This document shows positions 1 to 12,965 of a stretch of DNA of 64,000 bases, in pieces (the first letter of the stretch is position 1; every line of letters starts with the position of its first letter). Source of the stretch: Uloborus plumipes (lineage: Eukaryota; Arthropoda; Arachnida; Araneae; Uloboridae); contig JAXGGA010002334.1 of NCBI GenBank assembly GCA_038373865.1, positions 1 to 64,000 of the forward strand, read 5' to 3'. The notes below the pieces were generated by a model. It saw only the letters and a program-made list of their open reading frames with translations. It made no database searches and was not told the origin of the DNA. Made by a program: the position numbers and the translations under genes.

Positions 1-600
1 GTATTTAAGGGGGGGGGCGAGGGGCCTGGCCCCCCCCCCCGAAATCGAGAAAGATTTTTTCAAAAGTAGGTGTTCGGTTCGTGTTTGCTCCAAAAAAAAA
101 AATCCTTAAGAAAAAAGCCCACTCTCTATTAACATTGTTTTCAAAGGTGTAAGGGAGGTAGGGCCCCAGAGGGTCTTTTCCTCCTATACCCCTCCCCCCA
201 CCTGAAAAAAAAATTAGTTTCTTTTTTTTTAATAAAGATTGTTATTATTATTCGGTTTAAGTTTACTCTTAAATTACTTACATAATTTTAGCTTGAAATA
301 CATAAATAAATAAATAATTATTTCTAATAATAATTCGTTAGATGGCACCAGGCATTGGTGCAACCCAAGAGGGTCAGGGAGCCCTTGCGCTTTACTCAAG
401 AGAAAAAAGAACGTGTCTTGGGAAAATGAAGATATTTCAATTAGAAAACGCATAGAAAAAATCCTAATCATTTTGAATAGAAATCTTTAAATGAAAAATA
501 TTCAACACATGTAGATTATTAGTCAGCAAATTACGTTTCTCTCTTTCTTCTCATTCCCACTTTTTTTCTAGTCAGTCAGGAAATAAGAGTCTTTAAAATA
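1..600. other. Low-complexity AT-rich DNA, no gene seen
   Basis: The stretch holds G, C and A homopolymer runs and a TTATTATTATT tract, and no open frame with coding character. I see no terminal repeats or recognisable protein remnant. Confidence 0.5.
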
Positions 601-613
601 ATGCTACACTCAA

Positions 614-713
614 TAAATTTAAAATAAAGTGTAATCATTCCTCCCGGCAAGAAATTTAAAATAAAGTGTAAGTATTCCTCCCAGCAAGAAATTTAAAATA
701 AAGTGCAATCATT
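614..713. repeat. Three-copy tandem repeat, period about 38 bp
   Basis: The unit starts AAATTTAAAATAAAGTG and ends near CCTCCCRGCAAG. It occurs at about 614, 652 and 689, the last copy incomplete. A poly(A) run of about 26 follows at 762-787. Confidence 0.8.
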
Positions 714-1019
714 TTCGGTTTTAGTTTTTTCACAAATAATTTCCAAGCTTTCAGCTGAACAAAAAAAAAAAAAAAAAAAAAAAAAAATCGAAAAGAGGTA
801 GAAGTCCAAGCCGGCCGAGCTAGAAGGGGCACGTAATTTTCAATCTCTTTACCAGTGGTGAAATTAAAGAATAGAGTGCCTCTCAGTGGCGGGTTTATGG
901 TAGGAAGTCGAGGCCCGTATGTCCGCCAAGCATGAATTCAAAGAAGGCTCATGACCCCCCTTAAAGAGTCCAAAGAGATCTTAAAATTTCGCTTTTACAA
1001 CGTGTAATTTAATTGCAGT

Positions 1020-2130
1020 TTCAAGACTTCAATATCCAAAAATTTTCGGAAGAGAGTTCTTTTCCCGCTTCTTCTTCAATACCTTGGTCAAACATTGCCT
1101 CAAATGGCATTTTAGAGATTTAAAATTCAAACAGTTTGTGATACTTGATATCCCCCCTTACTTTTCTATAGTCTTTAGCTCTAAAATGTGTTTTTAGAAA
1201 AGAGAGAGCTCCCAAATTAGTCTCTATGCCATAAATTTTCCGGAAGAATCCCTAAATCCTTTTATTATCCTAATTGTGTTGTCAGACAAAGCCTAAAAGC
1301 AGTTGTTCCTATCAAGAATCATTGCGTAAGCGGCGCTATTGAATTATTTTTAAGGGGCGTTTTTATAAGTTTTTGTTTTCTTTTTATTTCACGTGTGGCT
1401 GTCGTTTTTAGAGGGATCTTCGTGGAATTGTTGGGTGATAAGTTTTTTCTCTTTGGGGTAATGGGTACCTCTGCTAAAAGTAAAATTTTGAACCTTCAGT
1501 TTCAAAAAATAGAGCTTAAAATTGCATTCTTGAAGCTTCAATGCCGCAAAATTTCGGGGCACAGCGCCCGAATCCTGCCTCTTCTCTTGACGGTATTAAA
1601 GATAACCTAAATAAAAATGTTTTTAAAACATTTTGGGAGAGAGTCCTTGCTAACCTTACTACCAAAGATGGTCTAAAGTAAAGATGGCTTAAGGTTTCAA
1701 TTTTGAAAATTTTCGGAGGGAGATCCCTAACCACTTTTTGTCTCTTAACGTCTCCAAAGAGAACGCGAAATTGCGCATCTATGTATCGAAAATCTTTCAG
1801 GGGAGGGTCTTTGAACTTTTACTTCCCAAAGATAACTTAAATGAGACTTCAGTTCAAAAAAAAAAAAAACTCATCTTTTCTTTTACTCTATCATGAAGAA
1901 ATATATCCTGAGTTGTGCTTCAGTGTCAAAATATTTCAGGAGAGATGCCCCGAGTCTTCTCAATTCCTTTAACGTCACTAAAGATAGCCTGAAATTGCGT
2001 GTTTAGAATTTAAGTTTCAGTAAGTTTCCCAGAGGAGTCTTGATCCTCCAACGTCATCAAAGGTAGCATAAATAATTTCAATTTTGAAAAAAGTTTTGGA
2101 GGGAATCTAAAACTTCGTAATTTTCTATCT
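1020..2130. repeat. Degenerate tandem repeat, units of roughly 75-110 bp
   Basis: A recurring sentence runs through the region: a TTTCAATTTTGAAAATTTT-like part, then a GGRGRGAGTCCYTGA part, then CTTTAACGTCACYAAAGATAGCCTAAA. Copies can be recognised near 1020, 1540, 1620, 1700, 1785, 1925, 2030 and 2080. They are strongly diverged, so unit borders are approximate. Short open frames here look like by-products of the repeat. Confidence 0.5.
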
Positions 2131-2592
2131 TTTCCAAAATTACAATATTTTAATTCAATTTGAAAATTTCTACCTGTCTTACAGTAATAGCGAAAAAAAA
2201 AAAAGAAAGTTGGGGGGGGGGGGGGCTAAGCTTGATTATATGGGCCCCCTCCGAAATAAAATCCTATATACGCCACTGTTCAGTTTGCTATCTCCATTGT
2301 CGTGTTTTCTTTTTTATCAAATACAGTAATTTTCAACTGTTGTAGGTTTTTTTGTACCTCGCTTTTTCGTAGGATTAAGTTGAAACTGTATCCAAAATGG
2401 AAATGAGATATATAAATTATATACATATATGCAGGTGAATATTCCTGCATATATGTATATGATTTGTGTTGTAAGTAAACATCTTTCATATCTTATTTTA
2501 TTGCTTTTTACATTTTATGCGTTTTCAAAGATCTATATTATTCCACAAATCTTCGCATCTGCCTACCCTAGGCATTCATTGACGGCACGTGC

Positions 2593-2630
<38 letters not shown>

Positions 2631-2790
2631 CGTATAGGCGTAAGCGGGGATAATAGGAACCGAAAAAATGAAGAACGTAAATGAAGTATAATTTTCCGAT
2701 GAGCTAGTTTATGTTATTTCATTGTTATATATTCATTGTATAATTGTGTTATATTCATTGTATAAATGTTATTTCATTGTTATATATTCA

Positions 2791-4053
2791 CTAGCTGACT
2801 CGGCGAACTCTGTTCCGCCTTAAAGGCAATAAATAAAAAAAATTTTGAATTTATTAAGTTTTTATTATTAGAAAATACAAAAAAAATTAAGTACCTACAT
2901 TAATCATTCATTATTGTTTCTGTATTTTAATACATAGGTTGCTCTTCACTTAAGTACCTTGTGATGCACAACATTTTTTGTTTTATTATCAGGCGCAAAA
3001 ACAAACAACGCAGATGGTCTTCCGACCCGTAAACATGCCACATATAATTGACCATGGGAAAAACAGTGATGTTCTAGATTCAAACCACAAACTTTTAAGG
3101 ATTGGCCTTGTGATTTGTTAAAGGTCATAACAAATGCAAGACGGATCGGAAATTGAAGTCTTTTAAATTCAAACGGCATATCGGTTGGGATCATCGAGAT
3201 CCTAGGAATGAGCAATCGTTTCTGACAGCTTATCACACATAAATTTCAAGGGAAGTAACGCGTTTGTTTATAATTTATTTCACGAAAAAGTCAAATAATA
3301 CTCAACGCACCGTTGACTTACAACCTGTTTACTGCGTTCCGGAACCTGCCAGAACGTGTGCTTTATATCGCTCAGCCATGGAGGTGTCAAAAAAGGCTTC
3401 GTAAAAAGGCTTAGTCAAAAAGACAGTTTTTCTATTTATGTAACTGACACACATAAAATATAGCCTATGTCCGTCTCCTGGCTCTAAGCTACCTACCCAA
3501 CAATTTTTAGTTATATCGGTGCAGCCGTTCTTGAGTTATAAATAGTGTAACTAACACGACTTTCTTTTATATATATAGAAGATAGACTAGTAGTGAGAAG
3601 AACAACCTCTTTAACTGCAGTGCAGGAGCCATCCCACCAAGCGCTTTCTACCTCTCAGCCTCAGAGGCGTAAAAACTCTTAAGTGACAATCATTTCTGAC
3701 AGATTATCACATATAAATTTCAAGGGAAATAACACGTTTGTTTATAATTTACTTCACAAAAAGGTCAAATAACACTCAACGCACCGCTAACTTACAACCT
3801 GTTTACTGCGCACAGGAAGCTGCCAGAACGTGTGTTTTATGTCGCTCAGCCATTGAGGTGTCAAAAAAGGCTTAGTAAAAAGGCTTAGTCAAAAAGACAG
3901 TTTTTCTATTTATGTAACTGACACACATAAATTATAGCCTATGTCCGTCTCCTGGCTCTAAGCTACCTACCCATCAAGTTTTAGTTATATCGGTGCAGCC
4001 GTTCTTGAGTTATAAATAGTGTAACTAACACGACTTTCTTTTATATATATAGA
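2791..4053 (-). mobile_element. Non-autonomous Helitron with duplicated 5' part
   Basis: On the minus strand the element starts TCTATATATATAAAAG (4053) and ends GTCAGCTAG (2791), the 5'-TC and 3'-CTAG ends expected for Helitrons, and it sits between A and T with no target duplication. A second 5' terminus lies inside at 3579, so the 5' part is present twice (3580-4053 and about 3300-3579). The flanks join to TATATTCA|TTGTATAATTG, a word found intact elsewhere in the host array, which supports the borders. A piece of helicase coding sequence lies near the 3' end. A sister copy of the same structure lies at 36072-37298 on the other strand. Confidence 0.8.
2946..3236 (-). pseudogene. Helitron helicase C-terminal fragment
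   Basis: A 96-codon frame matches the end of the PIF1-like helicase domain of Helitron Rep/helicase proteins. It contains a MTFNKSQGQSL stretch (a late helicase motif), then HGQLYVACLRVG, equivalent to the usual YVALSRV motif, and FVFAPDN near the end. No N-terminal helicase motifs or Rep domain are present, so this is a carried fragment and not a working enzyme. The stop lies shortly before the element's 3' terminus. Confidence 0.8.
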
Positions 4054-4138
4054 TTGTATAATTGTTGGGGATAATAGGAACCGAAAAAATGAAGAACGTA
4101 AATGAAGTATAGTTATTTCATTGTTATATATTCATTGT

Positions 4139-4190
<52 letters not shown>

Positions 4191-4394
4191 AAGCGTATAG
4201 GTGTAAGCGGGGATAATAGGAACCGAAAAAATGAAGAACGTAAATGAAGTATAATTTTCCGATGAGCTAGTTTACGTTCCTTTTTTCGTCACTCTATTTT
4301 TCTGTTTCTCATTTCCCCATATTTTGCTCAAATACCATACCCGTCTTTTTCTGTCGACAAGCAACATTCTTGTCACTTTTATGTTATTTCATTG

Positions 4395-4496
<102 letters not shown>

Positions 4497-5156
4497 AAGC
4501 GTATAGGTGTAAGCCTATAGCGTATAAGCGGGGATAATAGGAACCGAAAAAATGAAGAACGGAGAATTTAGAAACGAAAAAATGACGAACGGAAAAATGA
4601 CGAGCGGAGCTTTTTCAAAATCACGGAAATATAATTAACGAAACGGAAAAACTCCGGCAACTCAGCTGCCGTATATTTTTCCGTTATTTCAGGACATTTT
4701 TTTAAGAGTGTACTGATATGTGTACTTGCGTATCTGTCTGTGTCAATCTAGCGCCCATACAAATGTACGGATGTAAAGATTTTGAAAAAAAAACTTTCTT
4801 TCTTTGAAAGGACAGTTGATTAGGATTGTTCTTAGCTAGGTCACGTCTTCGGATGACACTTATTAACGAAGATATTAATTAAAAACCTTTAAAACTTTTC
4901 CCGCGATTTATGAAGTGAAAACATACTTGAAAATTAAAAACAACAGTACCAAAAGAGAGAGAAAATTTTAGAAAATTTGATAGAATGTGATTGCAATTTC
5001 TATGTTATATAGATTTTGAATTATAGCGTTTTTTAGCAAATGTGGCTAAGTTTTTATTCATGCGATTGGGAACCGATGTCATTGTTGGAGAAAATAAAAT
5101 TCAATGATTTAAAATGTTTATCTGTTTCCAGTTTCTATTTGTAAACAATGAAAATA

Positions 5157-6500
5157 CAGTGGCGGACAAAAAAACTGCATCACCCGTCAAAAAGTGGAAA
5201 ACTGCAAAAAGTGTGTTTTAGTTATATGTTTGGTGTAAATATGATGCTCTTATAATAGAATGAAGTATTGGACTTGATGGGAAATAATTATAGTAAGGAT
5301 GAATCAGTAAATAATACTTTTATCTCTAAAAAATGGAAAAATGTAAAAAAGGCTGTATGAAACCAAAACGTGGAACGAAATAACGGAAGCACAAAATACT
5401 TTGGATAATGTCAAGTTTGCATACTAGCAGCTGCCATATTATAGGTTGTAAGTTTGGATTATTATGCAGAAGATCACATCAATACTTTGTTGGGATCCTC
5501 CACGGAGCACGATTACAGACTTACAGCAATCCGGCATAGATAATATCAAACGTTGAGTGGCCAAATTCATGGTACTAAACCCTAATAATACTTTTCTGGA
5601 GTGTAAACTTAGTAGATGGCTTCTGTTCCGCAATTTTTGTACCCATTATGTGACAACTTTCAATAGGATTAAGGTCGAGACTGTTCCAAGGTCAGTTCAA
5701 AACTTTAATACCGCATGTTTTTAGATAGATCTGTACCTAAATAAAATAAATATGTTTAAATATCAGTTCTGTTGTTTGTATGAAAATATGTAATTGAGGC
5801 ATAAAATCGTACGGAAAAAATTAAATCCCACTTACCGATTTCGCTGTATGACAGGGTGAAAAGTCATCTTAAACAATGCAATTTCTTATCCTTTTAGGCG
5901 TCCAATTCCTTTGCTTGATATGTTTCCCTAAACCATTTGGCCCACTGAGAATTTCACATTAGGTGATATGCAATCTATATGAAATGCTTCGTTCTTTCAT
6001 CGCCGAGCATATCGCTAACCATCAGATACATGTAGGTTGAATTTTGATTCACCAGAAAAAATTACTGAGTTCCATTAATTCATTGTCCATGAAACATGTT
6101 ATTTTGCCCATGAAAGTCACTTCTGCTTCCTTTTTTTGTAAATAATGGTTTTTTCTTCTCCCGATGGGCAAACAGACCACATTTTACAAGCCATCTCTGT
6201 ACAGTTCGCCCGCTTATACTAACACCACCTGTATTCTCAAATTGATTTTTTAAATCAGGAGCACTTGTATGACAATTATTGAGATACATCGGTTTCAAAT
6301 ATCGACCCTAAGACTTTGTGGTTACCCTCTTTCTTCTTGATACAGCTCTTCTTTGAACCTCGCTAGTTTTACGTTCAAATTTAAGCACTCTCGAAACTGT
6401 AGATTGATTACAGCTACATGTTTTTTTCGCCCTAATTTTGACCTTCGTTTACAGGACTACGTGTATTTTCGTGTTGAAAAATTTCCATCTTTTTTTTAAA
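5157..6500 (-). pseudogene. Decayed Tc1-like transposon and transposase
   Basis: The left end CAGTGGCGGACAAAAAAAC follows a TA (5155-5156) and is a typical Tc1 terminus. On the minus strand about 6298-6080 encodes a helix-turn-helix region (SAPDLKNQFENTGG then TVQRWLVKCGL). Near 5900-5850 a frame resembles the QDxAPCHxAKSV block holding the second catalytic Asp. Near 5690-5640 LDLNPIES matches the SPDLNPIE block with the third acidic residue. Frameshifts and stops separate the blocks. The opposite terminus was not found. Confidence 0.7.
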
Positions 6501-8350
6501 GGTCCGAAATAACTACCAAAAATGCAAAATAATCTTTCGATGATAGTTGTATGATAAAATACATTATTCCTTCTCTATGCACAGTTATTTTCAGAACAAA
6601 GTTACAATTTGTGAATTTTGAAATTGGAAAGTTATCTTAACTCTATTTCACTTTGCCCCCTATTCCCCTAAATTTTTTATTTCATTCTCTTTTGAGGCTA
6701 CATAGAACAGTTTCTTCACTTTTTGGCGTGCACTCCTAATTTTACTGAACAATGTAGTCCCTGGCGTTCTTCCAGAAAGACTTTCATGAAACGAATGTTA
6801 GTTCTTTTAATTCTCGATAACGGGAGCGATGAACTTAAACTTTACGATTGCTGAAATTGTTAATTTGCAGAATGGAATTTCAAATTTTTGCCGAATGATA
6901 AAATGCGGGTGTACACATATATGTACATTTAAGAAAAAGGACATTTGAGCATTTAAAAATTGCAATATCTTCAAATTTGTGTTGTATGATCAGACAAAAT
7001 GTACCGAACGCGGAATTTTTTGGGAGGTAGCTGTAACCTCCCATTGAGAAGCCCTGTATATGATTCAGAAGAGGTTAAGAATATGAAAAGGGGGGATTTA
7101 AATTTTGGGGAAGGGGAATTTTCAATTTGCCGACTGATACTCCGAATTTCATAAAATGATGAAATATGAGAAAAGCATCTTTATATATTATATTGTATAC
7201 ATATATGTTTCTTTTTTTTTTTTTTTTTTTGCAATTTCGCAAATGTATCTCCAAATTTTTCCAATGGTCAGACCAAATTTGCAAACACAGGTAAATTTTT
7301 GATTGGTCACAGTGACCTGTCATCGAGTAAAATAACCGCTTTAATTATAGATCTCATAAGTTCTTTTACTAATACATTAGCTATATGTTATGAATGCAAC
7401 TGGTATTCAGTCGAATAATATTTATTGATACACTAAAGCTGGTTTAGTAGAGATAGTAATGCTTCAGTTCTTTCTTGTTTCGCAAGTTTCCCTTTTTTGG
7501 TAATCAGAGATAGTTATTATATGCATGAACGGCAATTTTAGGTTGATAAAAACATTACTTTTGGTGTTAAAATAGCAAGCTATCAAAATACGCTGTTGAT
7601 TACTTCGCAGTTAGCGGCACTTATAGTGATATCAAATTTAACGAAAAACTATATTCTGTGGTGCCAACTGTGAGACAAGACAACTATCTACAACAGAGGT
7701 GGGAAACGTAAAGGTGGGTGAGCCGGGGGATGCTCAAATCCTACGAAATTTTCATTGTTTTTGACGAAATGGGCATCGTGAAAACTGCTTCCAGTTCACT
7801 TTTCGACAAGTTAGCAAAACATTTTTCAGTTTTGAGCATGATTTTAGAACACAACGAGTAAATGCGAACCTTAATATTGTTTATTCGCTGTAGATTTACT
7901 TCTTTTGGTTTTGCAATTCACATGATGTTGCCCTTTTATAGTACGGCATCAAGAAGGATATTTTCGTGAAGGATGTCAATGAAGCATATTTTTCATTCAT
8001 GAGATGTGTTATTTTTTCACTTATTAAAGCTGCGGTCGCTCTTCAACAGTTCTGTCTTTAGACTTGTCTATCCCCTCCGCCGCAGTGGTGCATTGGTGAA
8101 TGTTGAACCGTTTGTCCAGCCCTTTCAAAGCCATGAATCTTTGCTCAAGGCGTGAGACTGTTTAACCAATTTACTTGATTCCTTAATTTTGTTTCGATTT
8201 ATTTCAAATTTCCTTTTTATGTGTCTTGTTTGTGCCTACGTATTTAATCACTCACACCATTTTCTATGTAGCGTTCAGATAATATTCAAAATGCTGCAAC
8301 ACTGGGGAAAGAATATTCGTACGAAAGAAATGTAAGATTTGATCGAGGTA
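6501..8350. other. No gene or clear element seen
   Basis: AT-rich sequence with a T-run at about 7210-7230 and a short AT-rich inverted stretch. Short frames lack coding character. A TCGATAACGGGAGCG word near 6824 resembles the dispersed repeat at 55420-55600, 57400-57600 and 63540-63860. Confidence 0.4.
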
Positions 8351-10004
8351 CACTTAGTCACAAAAGTAAGTATGCAGCGTGCTTGTGATGATGTAATGTG
8401 AAAAAAAACAGACCTACACTATTAGAGTTTTCAAATTAACGATTTATTTCGATTACAGCAACATTGAGCTGCATTACAGAATGAAAATTATTTAAAAAAT
8501 ACAAATATTTAATTAGCAAGATGAGCTTACCTTAAAATAGGATGTAATTTACATCACAAAAGTAAGTATGCAAACAAAAAAAAAAGACATTAATTTTGCA
8601 AATTTTACAATTTTTTTAAAAAAATGGTGATTTGTTGGATAGCCTATGACCTTTATAACAACTCTCAATCTAGATGGCACTGATTTTACTAGATTTTAAG
8701 TGACAGAAGATGGTATTTTGTGCCCTTCCCCCAAAGTCCTTTCTTTTAGATCATTCTTAGTTTTGATCTCTTGTTTTCTAATTTGGCGATCGAGATAATC
8801 CCACAAGTGTTCAATGGGATTAAGATCAGGTGACTGCGGTGGGGTTTTTAACTGTTTTCGCACGTTATATAGCAGCCATTCCCGAACAATCCGAGCAGTA
8901 TGTTTGGGATCATTATCTTGTTGGAAAGTGAAGGATGTATCGAGTCCCAATTTAGAAGCACTTTAGCTTAGATTATTTTTTAAAGTATTCAAATAGCTAT
9001 ATTGATTCATTACTCCGTCAATTATAACTAAATTTCCTACTCCAGTTGCTGCCATGCAGCATCAAACCATAATCGAACCACCACCGTGTTTTACAGTTTC
9101 TTTCATGTTCTATGGTTCTAGAGCTGCGTTTGCTTTCCTCCAAACTTTTTGGTTTCCATCTGACCCCGTAGATGTTGAATTTACTTTCATCCGAAAAAAT
9201 CACGGTATTCCAAAAATTTGTGTCCTGCTTTACATTTTCTTTTGCAAAATCTATTCTCTTTTTGCAATTCACTTTGCTAACAAATGGTTTTCTGGTGTTC
9301 TTAGGAAATTTAGGAGTAGGAAATTTAGTTATAATAGGACGGAATAATGAATCAATATAGCTATTACTACTTTAAAGAATAATCTAAGCCAAAGTGCTTC
9401 TAAATTGGGACTCGATACATCCTTCACTTTCCAACAAGATAATGATCCCAAGCATACTACTCGGATTGTTTGGGAATGGCTGCTATATAACGTGCGAAAA
9501 CAGTTAAGAACCCCACCGCAGTGACCTGATCTTAATCCCATTGAACACTTGTGGGATTATCTCGATCGCCAAATTCGAAAGCAAGAGATCAAAACTAAGA
9601 ATGATCTAAAAGAAAGGACTTTGGGGGAAGGGCACAAAATACCATCTTCTGTCACTCAAAATTTAGTAAAATCAGCGTCATCTAGATTGTTAGCTGTTAT
9701 AAAGGCCATAGGCTATTCAGCAAATTACCAATTCTTTTGAAAAATTGTAAAATTTGCAATATTAATGTCTTTGTTTTTGTTTGCATACTTACTTTTGTGA
9801 TGTAAATTACATCCTTTTTTTAAGTTAAGCTCATCTTGCTAACTAAATATTTGTATTTTTAAATATTTTTCATTCTGTAAATAAGCTTAATGTTGCTGTA
9901 ATCGAAATAAATCGTTAATTTGAAAGCTCTTATATTGTAAGTCTGCTTTTTTTTCATATTACATCATCACAAACACTCTGCATACTTACTTTTGTGACTA
10001 AGTG
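8351..10004. mobile_element. Palindromic (fold-back) Tc1/mariner-like element
   Basis: The element is flanked by TA (8349-8350 and 10005-10006) and has inverted ends starting CACTTAGTCACAAAAGTAAG. The inverted similarity continues far inside: 8351 to about 9046 matches 9309-10004 in reverse, leaving a centre of only about 260 bp. Each arm also carries an internal second copy of CACAAAAGTAAGTATGCA. The arms hold inverted copies of the transposase 3' part (8950-8696 minus, 9421-9740 plus) and the centre carries the first catalytic block on the minus strand. Confidence 0.85.
8696..9272 (-). pseudogene. Tc1-like DDE transposase remnant
   Basis: On the minus strand 9272-9018 gives NTVIFSDESKFNIYG, the first catalytic Asp block of Tc1-like transposases, and 8950-8696 gives FTFQQDNDPKHTA (second Asp) followed by SPDLNPIEHLWDYL (third acidic position, Glu). 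The two pieces are out of frame and no N-terminal DNA-binding region was found. The 3' block is repeated in inverted form at 9421-9740 on the plus strand, where the aligned frame includes WDYLDRQIRKQE. Confidence 0.8.
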
Positions 10005-10114
10005 TATGTCTACCTCTTCTACTTCTATGTTAGCAGAGTCTAAAAAGACGATTTTTGTTTTTTTCTTTGTTTCTTCGTGTTCGATGCCCAGGAGATCCCA
10101 TAGCATATACATTA

Positions 10115-12963
10115 GGGTATGTCATAAAAATAAAAGTTTTTTTTTCGACTTGGTACACGCACTTTCCTATGTATTCACTCATTTTGAGTTGCTTGGTACA
10201 AAAAAAAGTTTTTGGAAAAAAATTTTAGCTACCGGGAAAACGCAATTAATCCGGTGTTTTTTTCAAAAAATTCACTATTTTCAGGTTGAATACGCAATAT
10301 AGCTGCGGGAGTTTTTTAAAAGATTGTTCTTCTAACTTAAATGCATGTTTTCAACTCTAATGAACATACTTTCCTTATAAAAAATGCAGTTAAATATACA
10401 TATCGTCTCTTTTTGTTTTTAAAAAGAGCAGAAACTATCGGTAATCGTTCCTACTGAAACGGGTTACGCTTCTGGTCAATCGACACCGCTGTGTTCGTTA
10501 GGCAGTCAGCTGTTCAGGGGAAAATGCCACCTGCATCTGGGGAAGTGATCCCCATTTTGTTAATTAACGCTCCCCCCCAAGATAACTTTTGACCAGAAGA
10601 CGCGTTTTCACTTAAATGTCTCTCATCCTGCCGAAGATTTTCCGACAAAAGGCAAATTGAGATTCTGTTTCTTGTTTTATTAAAGGATGGATTGATTTCC
10701 ACTAAAAACCTGGAAAGCAAAAGACACTAATAATTTTAAACATCGAAGAAGTCGGACTTTCAGTTCGACTCTCCCGAAAGCTAGTGCCGTCGTGTAATAT
10801 TATGACTCGAGGAAATACCCTGGAATTTTTATAGTATAGCTGTACGAAGTAAATGAAACTACCTTGATATTAGTAGAGCGGCCGTTACTTCAGTCAGGTT
10901 TGCTGTGTCATCAACCGCGGCAGTTGCTATCATATATAGCCTTTTGGGTAATCTTGTGAAGGCAGGGCCATCTCGGTGAAGATAAAAAACATCTCATGTG
11001 CAATAGCAAAAGGGTGTTTCATGCTAAAGAGCATGTTATGAAGCACTCAAGAGCAGAGGAGAGTTCCAATATCGCAAAAAGTAACATTACTGCAATTTTT
11101 GTAGAAAGCAGGAAGCACAACACTCTAACTCTTAGTCACGATGAGAACACTGGTAGCTTTCGGAAAAGCATCATCAAAGAAAGACCGTAACAGAAGAGCG
11201 TGGAGATCGCTACCTCACTCACTATACACCAGAAGAAGAAGACAACAAAGGAAAAACTGGCTGAGCAATGTGAAATAGGATTATGTGACTGATTGAAAGA
11301 CATAGGTATAGACATTTGCCTTCAACTAATTGGCAGCGATACCTTCAATTAAATGTCTGGCTGGAAAGGAGGCATGCTACATTACATCGAAATACTCCCC
11401 CATTACAGACTTTCTTTTCCCAAGTTGACTTTCTTGAGGGAAAAAAAAAAGTTTCCTGTATAAAAAACGGGTCCTTTTGGGCTATTCCAGAAAACTTACT
11501 CATTGCTCTTCTTTACTCTGAGGACTAAGGTAAAAATGCCTTTGCATTTAACAAAATAGTACCAATTAGGGGTGGAAATAGTTCCGCCATCAGTGAGCTT
11601 CAATACTTCTGCCTTCCACGGAACGGATCGACTGACTAGCAACATTTTCGTCCATATTAACAAGGGGCTCCAAAAATTGAATTGGCTTAAACTTTGTTTT
11701 TTTCTCAAGAAACTCAACTTGGGAAAGAGTTTACCTACAGTACCAATCCATTCCTTTCCTGGAGAAGTTGGTCCGTCAAGTTTTACGACTATATGACTTA
11801 ATATCTGCTCGTTGATGTAAAGCCAGCTAAAGGAAAGATCTAAAGAGTATGTAATGGAGGAGTTTTTCGATGTAATGTTGCATGTCTTCTAAGTGTAGCA
11901 TGTCTCCGAAAGCTACCAGTGTTCTCATCGTGACTAAGAGTTACAGTGTTGTGCTTCCTACTTTCTACAAAAATTGCGGTAATGTTACTTTTTGCGATAT
12001 TAGAACTCTCCTCTGCTCTTGAGTGCTTCATAACATGCTCTTTAGCATGAAATACCCTTTTGCTATTGCACATGAGATGTTTTTTATCTTCACCGAGATG
12101 GCCCTGCCTTCACAAGATTACCCAAAGGGCTATATATGATAGCAACTGCCGCGGTTGATGACACAGCAAACCTGACTGAAGTAACGGCCGCTCTACTAAT
12201 ATCAAGGTAGTTTCATTTACTTCGTACAGCTATACTATAAAAATTCCAGGGTATTTCCTCGAGTCATAATATTACACGACGGCACTAGCTTTCGGGAGAG
12301 TCGAACTGTAAGTCCGACTTCTTCGATGTTTAAAATTATTAGTGTCTTTTGCTTTCCAGGTTTTTAGTGGAAATCAATCCATCCTTTAATAAAACAAAAA
12401 AGAGAATCTCAATTTGCCTTTTGTCGGAAAATCTTCGGCAGGATGAGAGACATTTAAGTGAAAACGCGTCTGCTGGTCAAAAGTTATCTTGGGGGGGGGG
12501 GGGGGAGCGTTAATTAGCAAAATGGGGATCACTTCCCCAGATGCAGGTGGCATTTTCCCCTGAACAGCTGACTGCCTAACGAAGACAGCGGTGTCGATTG
12601 ACCAGAAGCGTAACCCGTTTCAGTAGGAACGATTACCGATAGTTTCTGCTCTTTTTAAAAACAAAAAGAGACGATATGTATATTTAACTGCATTTTTTAT
12701 AAGGAAAGTATGTTCATTAGAGTTGAAAACATGCATTTAAGTTAGAAGAACAATCTTTTAAAAAACTCCCGCAGCTATATTGCGCATTCAACCTGAAAAT
12801 AGTGAATTTTTTGACACAAACACCGGATTAATTGCGTTTTCCCGGTAGCTAAAATTTTTTTCCAAAAACTTTTTTTTGTACCAAACAACTCAAAATGAGT
12901 GGATACATAGGAAAGTGCGTGTACCAAAGTCGAAAAAAAAACTTTTATTTTTATGACATACCC
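10115..12963. mobile_element. Large fold-back element with inverted arms of about 1.05 kb
   Basis: TA dinucleotides flank the element (10113-10114, 12964-12965) and its ends read GGGTATGTCATAAAAATAAA inward. The left arm runs to about 11165 and the right arm starts about 11905, with few mismatches. The centre contains a smaller inverted pair (GGAGGCATGCTACATTACAT near 11368 and its relative near 11885). Each arm encodes the same unrecognised frame starting MCNSKRVFHAKEHVMKHSRA (10996-11190 plus, 12073-11840 minus). No transposase motif was found. It lies only 110 bp from the preceding fold-back element. Confidence 0.8.
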
Positions 12964-12965
12964 TA

